Below are positions 50,314 through 59,092 of a stretch of DNA of 64,000 bases, one piece after another. The stretch spans positions 62,001-126,000 of the forward strand of contig NZ_JBFOKR010000012.1 in assembly GCF_047246645.1 (NCBI RefSeq). Reading direction: 5' to 3'. The stretch is from Ferdinandcohnia sp047246645. Its GTDB lineage: Bacteria > Bacillota > Bacilli > Bacillales > Bacillaceae_L. The position numbers and the translations under genes are program-made. Positions within the stretch are counted from its first letter, which is position 1, and every line of letters starts with the position of its first letter. The notes beneath the pieces are model-generated. The model was not told the DNA's origin. It was given only the letters and a program-made list of their open reading frames with translations, and did not search any database.

Positions 50314-51021
50314 TTAAAAACCTGTAAATCCTCCAAATAATGCAGAAGCATAAGCAATTATTTTTGTCATCCAGTCAAAATACAAAATAACCCCCATGAT
50401 AATCATGGCGTAACCACCGATTTTAACAATTTTCATGCTATTTCTACGGATCCATTGTAAACGTCCAATGAAAAATGAAAGAATTAAGAATGGGATAGAG
50501 AACCCTAAGGAATATGCAATCATGTATAGCATGCCTGATTCAGGATTTGATCCCGCTAGTGCTATGACCGACATTAAAATTGGACCTGTACACGGTGTCC
50601 AACCTGCAGCAAAAGCCATACCAATAAAAATTGAACCTATATATCCAGCTGGACGATTCTTAAATTCAAATTTACGGTCTTTCATTAAAAGTTTCGGTTT
50701 TAATAAACCAACTACAATTAATCCAAAGAAAATGATTAGTATGGCACCAAGCTGCCGTATTAAATCTTGATACTCACTAAATAATTTCCCAATAAAAGAA
50801 GTACCGAAACCTAACATTACAAAGATACTTGAAAAACCAATTAAAAAGAATATTGTATGTAGAATGCTTCTTTTTTGTAGCATAGCATTATCCTGTTTTA
50901 ATTCACTTACCGAAACTCCCGTTATATAAGATAAAAAAGCTGGATATAACGGCAGACAACAAGGTGAGATAAACGATAAGAAACCTGCACCTAAAGCCAA
51001 TAGAATATTTACATCTGTCAT
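50314..51021 (-). CDS. ccdA: Thiol-disulfide interchange protein CcdA (DsbD membrane domain)
   Basis: 235 residues, exactly the length of B. subtilis CcdA. Six membrane helices with the two redox cysteines in the expected helices (ISPCCLPLYPAFLSY near residue 16-30 and GWTPCTGPI). CcdA carries electrons from cytosolic thioredoxin across the membrane to extracytoplasmic thioredoxin-like proteins for cytochrome c maturation and spore formation. YneN in this window is a plausible partner. Start at 51021 (MTDVNI) after AGGGG. Confidence 0.95.
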   Translation of the reverse strand: MTDVNILLALGAGFLSFISPCCLPLYPAFLSYITGVSVSELKQDNAMLQKRSILHTIFFLIGFSSIFVMLGFGTSFIGKLFSEYQDLIRQLGAILIIFFGLIVVGLLKPKLLMKDRKFEFKNRPAGYIGSIFIGMAFAAGWTPCTGPILMSVIALAGSNPESGMLYMIAYSLGFSIPFLILSFFIGRLQWIRRNSMKIVKIGGYAMIIMGVILYFDWMTKIIAYASALFGGFTGF

Positions 51022-51203
51022 ACAAACAGCCCCTAATGTAATTGTTACTTCTAATTCTAGCAAAGATACTATCGATAGCATAATCTTTTGTTTGACAGTT
51101 TTGTGTCATTACTACTATGGAAACCTTGTATATTTTTCCATATCCATTCCACTTCCCATTTAATTGCCATTATATGTTATACTATCAATTACCGATTTAA
51201 ATA

Positions 51204-51446
51204 TAAAAGCGCAAGCACCTTTAAAAAAAGGAACATCGACTAAATAGCCGCCACGTCCTGTGGCGAACGTCGATGTCAGCACATCCTGTGCAAGTCCGAC
51301 AAGCGCTGGCCGACTAATGTCGCCACGTCTCCTGTGGCAACGTCGGCACTAGCACGTCCTGTGCGTCGGAACCCTGACGAGGAGGCTATAGCCGCCGCTG
51401 GAGGGGTGAAGCGACCTCGAGGGGCTAGGTGCTGGAGCTGGACTTG
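51204..51446 (+). repeat. Family B hairpin repeat, plus orientation, two-unit copy
   Basis: Starts AAAAGCGCAAGCACC. Unit 1: CATCGAC (51234-51240) / GTCGATG (51269-51275) around GCCAC-GTCCT-GTGGC, then GCAC-ATCCT-GTGC (51279-51291). Unit 2: GCCGAC (51309-51314) / GTCGGC (51342-51347) around GCCAC-GTCTCCT-GTGGC, then GCAC-GTCCT-GTGC. Ends CTCGAGGGGCTAGGTGCTGGAGCTGGAC. It fills most of the 500-bp gap between the divergent ccdA and the Spo0E-type gene. Confidence 0.82.
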
Positions 51447-51522
51447 ATAACCCTAACATAAGTTATCAAAAATAGAAATATTATTATTACCTATTACAAC
51501 ATAAAGAAAGGACAAGGTCCTC

Positions 51523-51699
51523 GTGTCAAATGATCAACTACTAGTTTTGATTGAACAAAAGCGAGCAGAACTTATCGAAATTGTTTTTAAACATGGTCTA
51601 AACGCTACTCCAACGATAAAAATCAGTCAAGATTTGGACGACCTTCTTAATCAATATAATATTGCTGGAAAATCAGTCAGAAGCCTCTCAAATTCATGA
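51523..51699 (+). CDS. ynzD: Spo0E-like aspartyl-phosphate phosphatase (YnzD-like)
   Basis: 58 residues: LLVLIEQKRAELIEIVFKHGL, then SQDLDDLLNQY. The IExxR...SxxLDxLLNxY pattern is the Spo0E family, two-helix phosphatases that dephosphorylate Spo0A~P and delay sporulation. B. subtilis has ynzD in this neighbourhood. GTG start; AAAGGACAAGG upstream. A terminator stem begins inside the last codons. Confidence 0.88.
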   Translation: MSNDQLLVLIEQKRAELIEIVFKHGLNATPTIKISQDLDDLLNQYNIAGKSVRSLSNS

Positions 51700-51712
51700 G
51701 AGGCTTCTTTTA
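51679..51712 (+). terminator. Terminator of the Spo0E-type gene
   Basis: Perfect 12-bp stem AGAAGCCTCTCA / TGAGAGGCTTCT (51679-51690 with 51697-51708) and T-run; includes the TGA stop. Confidence 0.9.
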
Positions 51713-51724
51713 AGGGAATTATCA

Positions 51725-53509
51725 TTACATTACCGCATTTTGTACTTTTTCCACACTTCCATTCTGAAGTAAAAACATTTTATAATACAAACCTTGTTGC
51801 GCCAACAATTCCTGATGTGTTCCCCTCTCGACAATCTCACCCTGGTGAAGCACTAAGATCAAATCGGCATCTTGTATAGTTGACAAACGGTGTGCAATTG
51901 CAATTGTTGTTCGACCCTTTCTCATTCTTTCAAGTGCCTCTTGGATTGCTTCCTCTGTTTCTGTATCAATGTTTGCAGTTGCCTCGTCTAATACAAGAAT
52001 TTTAGGGTTTGTTACAATTGTACGTGCGAAGGCTAATAATTGTCTTTGCCCACTTGAGAAAGTAGCTCCCCTTTCAACAACCTTATGATCATATCCGTCA
52101 TCTAGTTTTCTTATAAATGAATCAGCTTGAACAAACTTTGCAGCATCTTCTATTTCTCGGTCAGTAATAGTTGGGTCGTTTAAACGTAAATTATCCTTAA
52201 TCGATCCAACAAATAGGAAAGGGTCCTGTAAAACCAACCCAATATTATTTCTCAATTGTTGATCTTTGAAAGTCTTAATTGATTTTCCATCTAGTAAAAT
52301 ATCACCACGCTCAATTGAATAAAAACGTAATAACAAATTTATAATTGAACTTTTACCGCTACCTGTGTGACCAACCAACGCCACTGTTTCACCTTTTTTA
52401 GCAGAGAACGAGATGTTTTTTAATACATCACGTTTCCCATCATATGAAAAACTGACATTTTTAAACTCGATTTCACCTTTTTCGATAATTGGATTCTCAT
52501 TTCCAATTCCTTGTGGTGCTAATTCGTCATTATCCAGTAGGTCAAATACCCTTTGTGACGCAACAACAGCTTGTTGTAGAATTGAAAGTCTCATCATCAT
52601 GTTATTAACCGGTTCAAAAAATCTCTCTAAGTAGTTTACAAAGGCGTATAATACTCCAATTTCGATTGGGCTTTCCATCGCAGAAATACCAAAAAAGCTA
52701 AGTACTAAAATAATCGTTAAGACATACAGAAAATCAATTGCTGGTCGTAGTAAAAGTCCATCAAGCTTAATATTTTTCACACCCGCTTGATAGTGTGCTT
52801 CATTAATTTCTTCAAACTCTTTGCGTAACCTTTTCTCCTGTCGAAATACTTGAATAATTGCCATTCCTTGCAAAGATTCATTTAACTTGGCATTTAACTG
52901 GCTAATTCTTTCTCTCATATCATGATAATACCTGGAACTAAAGCGACGATAAGTTTGCATTAATATAAAAATTAACGGAATTAATACTAAGCAGAAGAGT
53001 GCTAGATTCACATTTAAGTAGAACATAGCAATGAATATTCCAACTAAAAAGACGCCATTTTGAACAAATGTTGCAATTACTTCTACAAACATATCCTTTA
53101 TCGCCTCTGTATCATTTGTGACTCTAGAAACGATACTTCCAGCGGGAGTTTTGTCAAAGTATTTTAAGCCTAGCTTTTGTACTTTTGAGAACACTTCTAT
53201 TCTCATTTCTCGTATAATCTTCAGGGCAATCTCCTGAAACTTAACTAGTTGAAAATACTGAAGAATAACCTTCGTAAAATGAATAATGAGATACGTACCA
53301 CCTAGGATCATTAAAGGCTGTAAAGGCAAATGTCTAGGTGTTAAATAATCATCAATAAAGATTTTTATTAAGATTGGCCCGAGTATATCTGCTAACGTTG
53401 CAATAAGTAATAATGTAAATGCAAAGGAGAATTCCTTAATATGAGACTTCGTATAGGAAAGTAGTCTTACTAAAACACGTCTTTGTTCTTTTTTTATGTT
53501 CTTTTCCAT
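51725..53509 (-). CDS. Heterodimeric ABC exporter, catalytically complete half (YheH/BmrD-like)
   Basis: 594 residues: six-helix exporter membrane domain, then an ATPase with GHTGSGKSS (Walker A), FSSGQRQLLAFAR (a variant signature, Ser-Ser-Gly) and LVLDEATANID with the catalytic Glu. Pairs with the gene two bases upstream. Together they resemble B. subtilis BmrCD (YheI/YheH) multidrug exporters. The canonical ATP site is formed by this Walker site and the partner's LSGGQ. Substrate unknown. Confidence 0.9.
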   Translation of the reverse strand: MEKNIKKEQRRVLVRLLSYTKSHIKEFSFAFTLLLIATLADILGPILIKIFIDDYLTPRHLPLQPLMILGGTYLIIHFTKVILQYFQLVKFQEIALKIIREMRIEVFSKVQKLGLKYFDKTPAGSIVSRVTNDTEAIKDMFVEVIATFVQNGVFLVGIFIAMFYLNVNLALFCLVLIPLIFILMQTYRRFSSRYYHDMRERISQLNAKLNESLQGMAIIQVFRQEKRLRKEFEEINEAHYQAGVKNIKLDGLLLRPAIDFLYVLTIILVLSFFGISAMESPIEIGVLYAFVNYLERFFEPVNNMMMRLSILQQAVVASQRVFDLLDNDELAPQGIGNENPIIEKGEIEFKNVSFSYDGKRDVLKNISFSAKKGETVALVGHTGSGKSSIINLLLRFYSIERGDILLDGKSIKTFKDQQLRNNIGLVLQDPFLFVGSIKDNLRLNDPTITDREIEDAAKFVQADSFIRKLDDGYDHKVVERGATFSSGQRQLLAFARTIVTNPKILVLDEATANIDTETEEAIQEALERMRKGRTTIAIAHRLSTIQDADLILVLHQGEIVERGTHQELLAQQGLYYKMFLLQNGSVEKVQNAVM

Positions 53510-53511
53510 GT

Positions 53512-55260
53512 CTACCCTCCGTGTTCAACGAGTGATTCAAGCTGTTGACGATGATACATATCACGGTACCAGCCTTCTAGATTCATAAGTTCATCATGTG
53601 TACCATGTTGCAAAATTTTTCCGTCATCAATAACGAGAATATGATTGGCGTGCTGAATAGCGCTCAACCGGTGTGATGTGATAATCGTTGTTTTCCCTTC
53701 TCGATTTTCACGTAAGGACCTTAAGATAGCTTCCTCTGTTTTGGCATCAACAGCTGATAACGAATCATCTAAAATTAATATTTCCGGGTTAACTAGCAAA
53801 GCTCTTGCTATTGAAATTCGTTGTTTTTGGCCTCCGGATAAGGAAACACCACGTTCTCCAACTATAGTTTCATAACCATCAGTAAATTGGAGGATATCTT
53901 CATGGATATTTGCTAGTTTTGCTGCCCCTATAATTTCACTCATAGTAGCGTCTGGTTTGGCAAACGCAATATTATCAGCAACTGTTGCTGAAAAAAGAAA
54001 ATGATCTTGCGGTACGTATCCAATTCCTTTTCTCAAAGACTCTAATTTATAATCCTTTATGTTCTTTTTCCCAATTGAAATAGTCCCTTCATACCCTTCA
54101 AACTCTCGGAAAAGTAATTTCAATAGTGTAGTCTTTCCTACTCCTGTTTTCCCTACAATTCCAAGTGTTTCTCCACGTGAAAGTTGGAACCTTATATTTT
54201 GTAAAACTCGCGTTTTTTCTCCTGGATAGGAAAAATGAGAGATGGCATATGTAATATCTCCCACTGGGGTAATTTCAACAGCACCTGCATTATCTTTAAT
54301 ATCAATCTGCTCTGATAATAGCTTCGTAACACGATCATTAGATGCTCTACCGCGTTCCACAATATTAAACAACCAGCCAAAGGCTAATAGTGGCCAAATC
54401 AACAATCCTAAATATGTAGTAAAAGAAACTAAATCACCTAAGGTCATTTCACCCGAAATCACGAAACGAGATCCAAATACGATAGCTAAGAAGAAGGAAA
54501 AGCCTACAATAAGTGAGATTGTCGGATCATATAATGCATCGACTTTAGCTACAGCTAAATTTTTTGTTACAACATCATCAGACTGCTTTCGAAATGACTC
54601 TATATCTTCTTCCTCTTGTCCAAATGTTTTTATTACCTTTATACCACTAACACTTTCTTGTACTTTTTCATTTAGACTTGAAAAAGCTTCCTGTGCTTTG
54701 TGAAACCTTTTATGTAATAAAGACCCATAGTAATTTGTTGATAGTGCCATAAATGGTAATGGAATTAAACAAATCAAGGTTAACTTCCAATTTATTGTGA
54801 AAGCCATTGTGAGAAGAACTAATCCTCCAGTTGCAAGAGAATCTACTAAAGTTAATACCCCTGAACCAGCAGTTTGCTGAATTGCCTGCAAGTCATTTGT
54901 CGAGTGCGCCATAAGGTCCCCGATTCTTTTATTTTGATAGAATGCCTGGGACATCTTTGTAAAATGCTCAAATAAGCGATTACGTAATAATCTAGCTAAC
55001 TTTACAGACGAGCCAAAAATCATAATCCTCCAAAAAAAACGAAGTACATAAGTCATAGATGCTGTTAACAAGAGTAGCCCCAACCATTTAAATAAAACTT
55101 CCCTTGAAAGCGTTCCTTGCTCGATAAAGTCAACCATCATTCCAATAACCTTTGGTGGCACAAGCTCCAATAAAGCTACAAGCAACAGCAGAAATATACC
55201 AGTAAGATATGATTTCCTTTCCTGTTTAAAAAACCACATTAAATCTGCAAAAATCTTCAT
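53512..55260 (-). CDS. Heterodimeric ABC exporter, degenerate half (YheI/BmrC-like)
   Basis: 582 residues: six membrane helices, ATPase with GKTGVGKTT (Walker A), canonical LSGGQKQRISIAR and Walker B ILILDDSLSAVD. The catalytic Glu after Walker B is Asp here, the mark of the non-hydrolysing site in heterodimeric exporters. It is the first gene of the pair; its stop is two bases from the start of the second gene, so the two are made in equal amounts. Confidence 0.9.
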   Translation of the reverse strand: MKIFADLMWFFKQERKSYLTGIFLLLLVALLELVPPKVIGMMVDFIEQGTLSREVLFKWLGLLLLTASMTYVLRFFWRIMIFGSSVKLARLLRNRLFEHFTKMSQAFYQNKRIGDLMAHSTNDLQAIQQTAGSGVLTLVDSLATGGLVLLTMAFTINWKLTLICLIPLPFMALSTNYYGSLLHKRFHKAQEAFSSLNEKVQESVSGIKVIKTFGQEEEDIESFRKQSDDVVTKNLAVAKVDALYDPTISLIVGFSFFLAIVFGSRFVISGEMTLGDLVSFTTYLGLLIWPLLAFGWLFNIVERGRASNDRVTKLLSEQIDIKDNAGAVEITPVGDITYAISHFSYPGEKTRVLQNIRFQLSRGETLGIVGKTGVGKTTLLKLLFREFEGYEGTISIGKKNIKDYKLESLRKGIGYVPQDHFLFSATVADNIAFAKPDATMSEIIGAAKLANIHEDILQFTDGYETIVGERGVSLSGGQKQRISIARALLVNPEILILDDSLSAVDAKTEEAILRSLRENREGKTTIITSHRLSAIQHANHILVIDDGKILQHGTHDELMNLEGWYRDMYHRQQLESLVEHGG

Positions 55261-55352
55261 TATTATCCCCCGCCAAACTATATAAGTGCCTAACTAGTTT
55301 ACCAAAATTATAAAATTCTGGAAAGATGAAAAAGTCTATCAATTTATCTCAA

Positions 55353-55382
55353 AGAAAAAAGCACCCCATAGAGAGTGCCTGT
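55353..55382 (-). terminator. Probable terminator of yneF
   Basis: On minus, AGGCAC / GTGCTT stem followed by U residues (A6 on plus at 55355-55360). Short stem. Confidence 0.6.
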
Positions 55383-55388
55383 CCGATC

Positions 55389-55613
55389 TTATTGCTTATC
55401 CATTTGGCCGTTCATTGCTTTTAGCATTTGATTGATCTTCTTTTGAGATGGTTTCATACCCATTTGCATCATCATAACTTTTAGCATTTGCTCATTGATC
55501 GGTGGATTTTTCTTTAAGTAGCTCATCATGTATTTACGTGCTAGAAAAAATCCTAGCGCAACACCAGCAAGTAAAGCTACCACAATAAGTAGAATGGCTA
55601 ACCACGTTTGCAT
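55389..55613 (-). CDS. yneF: UPF0154 protein YneF
   Basis: 74 residues: an N-terminal membrane helix (LAILLIVVALLAGVALGFFLARKYM) and a conserved cytosolic tail NPPINEQMLKVMMMQMGMKPSQKKINQMLKAMN, the UPF0154 signature. Function unknown. Conserved position beside sirA. Confidence 0.95.
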   Translation of the reverse strand: MQTWLAILLIVVALLAGVALGFFLARKYMMSYLKKNPPINEQMLKVMMMQMGMKPSQKKINQMLKAMNGQMDKQ

Positions 55614-55701
55614 AATACTTCCTCCTTCATGTTGTCTACATTACAGTGTACTAAACCCTAAGTTATTATACAATATTTGTTTTATGATTTCATAGCTATT
55701 T

Positions 55702-56142
55702 TTAAATAAACTTTCGCTCTCTAATTGGATTTAACCAACCGTATTTATTTGACTTAAAATCCATCGCTAAAAAACACCGGTCAAATTTTCGTAATATTTC
55801 AAAGAAAGCAGTTTCCGCTTCATAACTTCCGGAAGATTCTAAATGTATATATTGATTATGTATTGTAAGCTTTGCATAGCTCGTAAATTCATTCCATTCG
55901 AGTGTATGTTTATTACTATCTACCTTGTAGGAAGAGTAGCGGGATAGATTCGATTCAATTGTTTGTTGAATACGCAATGCCGGTATTGATTTAGTTATAA
56001 AGTCAATCTGCTTTGATAAGGTTTCTTTTCTATTTGATTTTGCTTGATTATGATCTTGAAATAAATGATAGATTAGTGATTCTCGACCGAAGTAGTGTGC
56101 TGCAAATTCTTCTTCAATTAAGTATATGTGATAGTCTCTCAT
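55702..56142 (-). CDS. sirA: Sporulation inhibitor of replication SirA
   Basis: 146 residues. IYLIEEEFAAHYFGRESLIYHLF at the N-terminus and YEAETAFFEILRKFDRCFLAMDFKSNKYGWLNPIRER at the C-terminus match SirA (YneE), which binds DnaA domain I and blocks new rounds of replication at the onset of sporulation. B. subtilis sirA is switched on directly by Spo0A~P; candidate 0A boxes lie upstream here. AGGAGGAAAG precedes the ATG. Confidence 0.92.
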   Translation of the reverse strand: MRDYHIYLIEEEFAAHYFGRESLIYHLFQDHNQAKSNRKETLSKQIDFITKSIPALRIQQTIESNLSRYSSYKVDSNKHTLEWNEFTSYAKLTIHNQYIHLESSGSYEAETAFFEILRKFDRCFLAMDFKSNKYGWLNPIRERKFI

Positions 56143-56229
56143 ACTCTTTCCTCCTATATCTACCTATTAGTAGGGCTTGTACCCAACTGCTCAACGTTAA
56201 AAATAGTATAGAGGAAAGTGCATACTTTT

Positions 56230-56271
56230 TTTGTCTTAATCCGGAGAAAGAGACGTCTTTTTTTGTCGAAA
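56230..56271 (-). promoter_or_regulatory. Candidate Spo0A boxes upstream of sirA
   Basis: TTTGTCGAAA (56262-56271), an exact 0A box, and a weaker TTTGTCTTAA (56230-56239), 32 bases apart, lie 88-129 bases before the sirA start and upstream of a TATACT -10-like sequence. This fits the known Spo0A activation of sirA. Confidence 0.5.
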
Positions 56272-56329
56272 GGCTTTTATATTGAGTAAAGTAATGTTTT
56301 TGTCCAATGAAGCTTTCCTCCAAGTAATA

Positions 56330-56363
56330 TAAAAAGTGTGAATTCAATTACGAATTCACACTC
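56330..56363 (-). terminator. Rho-independent terminator of tkt
   Basis: Perfect 10-bp stem GTGTGAATTC / GAATTCACAC with A5 on plus (U5 in the transcript). Confidence 0.9.
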
Positions 56364-56385
56364 TTTTCAAGAAATGAATAACTAA

Positions 56386-58392
56386 CTATTTCCCTAAAAG
56401 TCCCTTCACACGTTTTACAACATTTTCAACTGAGAAACCATATTCTTTCATAACAATCTCCCCGGGAGCAGATGCACCAAATTGTGTGATACCAAGAACC
56501 TCACCTTCGTCTCCAGTATAACGCTCCCATCCTAAAGGAAAAGCCATTTCAATCGCGAGACGTTTCTTAACGCTTTTCGGGATAACTGAATCCTTGTATT
56601 CCTTAGGTTGAGCTTCAAATCGGTCCCAAGAAGGCATACTGACTACTGATACATCAATGTTTTCGTTTGCTAGTACTGTCTGCGCTTCTACTGCAAGACT
56701 TACTTCAGATCCAGTCGCTAACAATAATGCGTCCGGTTGATTTGATTTTGCAGGCGAAATAACATATGCACCTTTTTGTACTCCCTCATAGGCATTTTCA
56801 GAAGTTCCAGCAATTGTAGGCAAATTTTGTCTAGTTAGAACCAGAGCTGTTGGAACCTTCGTTGATTCCAATGCTGTTCTCCAAGCAGCAGCTGTTTCGT
56901 TCCCATCCGCAGGACGAATTACCGATAAATTAGGCATTGCTCGTAACGCAGGTAATTGTTCAACAGGTTCATGCGTAGGTCCATCTTCTCCAACAGCAAT
57001 ACTATCATGAGTAAACACATATGTTACAGGTAGTTTCATGAGTGCAGCTAATCGGATTGCCGGCCTTAAATAATCTGAGAATACAAAGAATGTACCTCCA
57101 AATATTTTTACTCCTCCATGAAGCGCCATTCCATTTAGAGCAGCACCCATCGCAAACTCCCTAACACCAAACCAGATATTTCTTCCACTATAATCATCAG
57201 GAGTATAATCTGGAGAACCTGTAATCATTGTTTTGTTAGAACCAGCTAAGTCAGCAGAACCCCCTATGAATTGAGGGACACTTTTTGCAATGGCATTTAG
57301 CACTTCACCAGAAGAAGCACGTGTAGCTAGACTCTTACCTTCTTCATATACAGGTAATGTCTTTTCCCAGCCTTCCGGAAGGCTACCACTGATTGCCAAT
57401 TCTAGTTGTTTTCCTAACTCTGGATATTTTTCTTTGTATTGATCAAATAATTGACTCCACTCATTTTCTTTTTGTTGACCCGCTTTCTTTATGACTTCAT
57501 CAAAGTGAGCATACACTTCTTGAGGTACATAAAAGTCCTCTTCGAACGTCCAATTATACGCCTCTTTAGTAAGTTTTAACTCATCTGCTCCTAACGGTTC
57601 ACCATGCGCCTTAGATTTTCCTGCACGATTAGGAGAACCATAGCCAATCGTAGTCTTAATTTCAATCATTGTTGGACGATTTAAATCACTTTTGGCTTCT
57701 TGGATCGCTTGGTCTATAGCATTTACATCATTCCCATCCTCAACAAGAATATATTGCCAGCCATACGATTTATAACGCTGTTCAATTGACTCAGAGAATG
57801 AACGATCTAAATCTCCATCAAGCGAAATATCATTTGAGTCGTACAACACAATTAATCGACCGAGCTTCAAATGTCCAGCAAGTGAAGAAGCCTCACCTGA
57901 TATACCTTCCATTAAGTCCCCATCACCACAAATTGCATATGTATAGTGGTTAACTAACTCAAAAGAATCTTTATTATAAGTAGATGCTAAATGTCTTTCA
58001 GCCATCGCCATTCCTACTGCCATAGATATACCTTGGCCAAGTGGGCCTGTTGTTGCATCTACACCTGAAGTATGCCCAAACTCTGGGTGTCCTGGAGTCC
58101 GACTTCCCCATTGACGAAATTGCTTAAGGTCTTCTAACGTGAGGTCATACCCAGATAAATGAAGCATGCTATATAAGAGGGCTGAACCATGACCAGCAGA
58201 TAATACAAAGCGGTCACGATTAAACCAATTTGGATTAGTTGGATTCTGATTCATATGTTTTGTCCAGAGAGCGTATGTCATTGGTGCCGCTCCCATAGGC
58301 ATGCCCGGATGTCCAGAATTTGCTTTTTCAACAGCATCTATGGACAGTGTACGTATTGACGCAATTGATAAATCAGTTATTGAATGAGTCAT
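56386..58392 (-). CDS. tkt: Transketolase
   Basis: 668 residues. TPP-binding GDGDLMEGISGEASSLAGHLKLGRLIVLYDSN (about 153-184), the dimer-interface Glu in FGVREFAMG, and donor-site HDSIAVGEDGPTHEP. Transfers two-carbon units in the non-oxidative pentose phosphate pathway. GAAAGGATG before the ATG. Own terminator. Confidence 0.97.
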   Translation of the reverse strand: MTHSITDLSIASIRTLSIDAVEKANSGHPGMPMGAAPMTYALWTKHMNQNPTNPNWFNRDRFVLSAGHGSALLYSMLHLSGYDLTLEDLKQFRQWGSRTPGHPEFGHTSGVDATTGPLGQGISMAVGMAMAERHLASTYNKDSFELVNHYTYAICGDGDLMEGISGEASSLAGHLKLGRLIVLYDSNDISLDGDLDRSFSESIEQRYKSYGWQYILVEDGNDVNAIDQAIQEAKSDLNRPTMIEIKTTIGYGSPNRAGKSKAHGEPLGADELKLTKEAYNWTFEEDFYVPQEVYAHFDEVIKKAGQQKENEWSQLFDQYKEKYPELGKQLELAISGSLPEGWEKTLPVYEEGKSLATRASSGEVLNAIAKSVPQFIGGSADLAGSNKTMITGSPDYTPDDYSGRNIWFGVREFAMGAALNGMALHGGVKIFGGTFFVFSDYLRPAIRLAALMKLPVTYVFTHDSIAVGEDGPTHEPVEQLPALRAMPNLSVIRPADGNETAAAWRTALESTKVPTALVLTRQNLPTIAGTSENAYEGVQKGAYVISPAKSNQPDALLLATGSEVSLAVEAQTVLANENIDVSVVSMPSWDRFEAQPKEYKDSVIPKSVKKRLAIEMAFPLGWERYTGDEGEVLGITQFGASAPGEIVMKEYGFSVENVVKRVKGLLGK

Positions 58393-58493
58393 TGGTAGTT
58401 ACATCCTTTCAAAGTATTTCTTAGTCGTACATAACATATTGATCTTGTTTCTAAATTGAATAACGTGCTATTCACAAATAGTATGTACAAAAA

Positions 58494-58527
58494 ATAAAAG
58501 AATACATAGATATCTATGTATTCTTGT
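58494..58527 (-). terminator. Terminator of ynzC
   Basis: 28-bp perfect palindrome (58498-58525) ending within the ynzC stop codon region, A-rich on the plus side. Confidence 0.8.
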
Positions 58528-58757
58528 TAATGTAACCTATTTTTCTTACTTTCTTTTAACTTTTTAGGAGTAACATCTTTTCCTTCTGGATCAATGACTT
58601 TGACTGAATGTAGTGTATTTGTCATTGAACTACGAAAGACTCGTAAGTACTCTTGTCTTAATTCCTGTTGTTCTTGTTTTTCTTTATCGGTAAGACCGGT
58701 TGTCTTCGCTTTTTTAGACAGACTATTAATTCGATCAATCTTTTCTTTCGAAAGCAT
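58527..58757 (-). CDS. ynzC: DUF896 protein YnzC
   Basis: 76 residues: a two-helix bundle (KIDRINSLSKKAKTTGLTDKEKQEQQELRQEYLRVFRSSM) and a VKVIDPEGKDVTPKK tail, the DUF896/UPF0291 signature. In B. subtilis ynzC belongs to the SOS-induced yneA-yneB-ynzC operon. Here yneB is missing and a micropeptide gene lies upstream. AAGGAGTT precedes the ATG. Confidence 0.95.
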   Translation of the reverse strand: MLSKEKIDRINSLSKKAKTTGLTDKEKQEQQELRQEYLRVFRSSMTNTLHSVKVIDPEGKDVTPKKLKESKKNRLH

Positions 58758-58857
58758 AAAATAACTCCTTATTATCTTCTTCTAAATCATTTTCCATAGT
58801 ACTAGATGAAGAGTTATTTTACAAGTATTCCGCTTTATCATTATAGTATACTCTCTC

Positions 58858-58872
58858 AAAAACATTTGTCCG
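58858..58872. promoter_or_regulatory. Degenerate LexA-like site upstream of ynzC
   Basis: On minus, CGGACAAATGTTTTT differs from the lexA-proximal box CGAACAAATGTTTT by one core base. It lies just upstream of a TATAAT-like -10 for ynzC. Confidence 0.3.
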
Positions 58873-58921
58873 ATCTAAATTTTTATAAAGTCACTGACTC
58901 ATTCTATATATGTATAAGTCC

Positions 58922-59008
58922 TTAATTAGCAGTTAAAAATACCATACTCATACTTAAAACAACAAATAAAACATAATAGATAAATCCACCTTGTAATTTT
59001 TTAATCAT
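58922..59008 (-). CDS. LexA-flanked 28-aa single-helix membrane peptide in the yneA position
   Basis: 28 residues: a MIKKLQGG lead, then a hydrophobic helix (FIYYVLFVVLSMSMVFLTAN). Clear start signal, GGAGTGA seven bases before ATG. It is divergent from lexA with three LexA boxes between, the nearest 19 bases upstream. YneA, the SOS division inhibitor of Bacillus, occupies this site in B. subtilis and has an N-terminal membrane helix but about 100 residues with a LysM domain; no LysM follows here in any frame. It is either an eroded YneA or a genuine micropeptide inhibitor. Too short for ordinary gene callers. Confidence 0.6.
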   Translation of the reverse strand: MIKKLQGGFIYYVLFVVLSMSMVFLTAN

Positions 59009-59025
59009 ATTAAAATCACTCCTAT

Positions 59026-59039
59026 AGAATGTTTGTTCG
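59026..59039. promoter_or_regulatory. LexA box 1 (imperfect)
   Basis: AGAATGTTTGTTCG: one intact half (GTTCG), other half GAAT for GAAC. Adjacent to the micropeptide gene. Confidence 0.55.
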
Positions 59040-59062
59040 TATTTTATAAAATTATTATAGAC

Positions 59063-59076
59063 CGAACAAATGTTTT
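59063..59076. promoter_or_regulatory. LexA box 2
   Basis: CGAACAAATGTTTT, close match to CGAACRNRYGTTYG. Confidence 0.8.
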
Positions 59077-59092
59077 GTGTCAACATAAATTT

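Noticed and set aside
51725..55260. Inactive ABC transporter because of the Walker B DDS
   Set aside because: Asp for Glu in one half with a complete partner is the normal asymmetric state of heterodimeric exporters.
56114..56347. 77-codon minus-strand frame upstream of sirA
   Set aside because: Overlaps the sirA start and the tkt terminator and has no start signal; the region is better explained as the sirA promoter.
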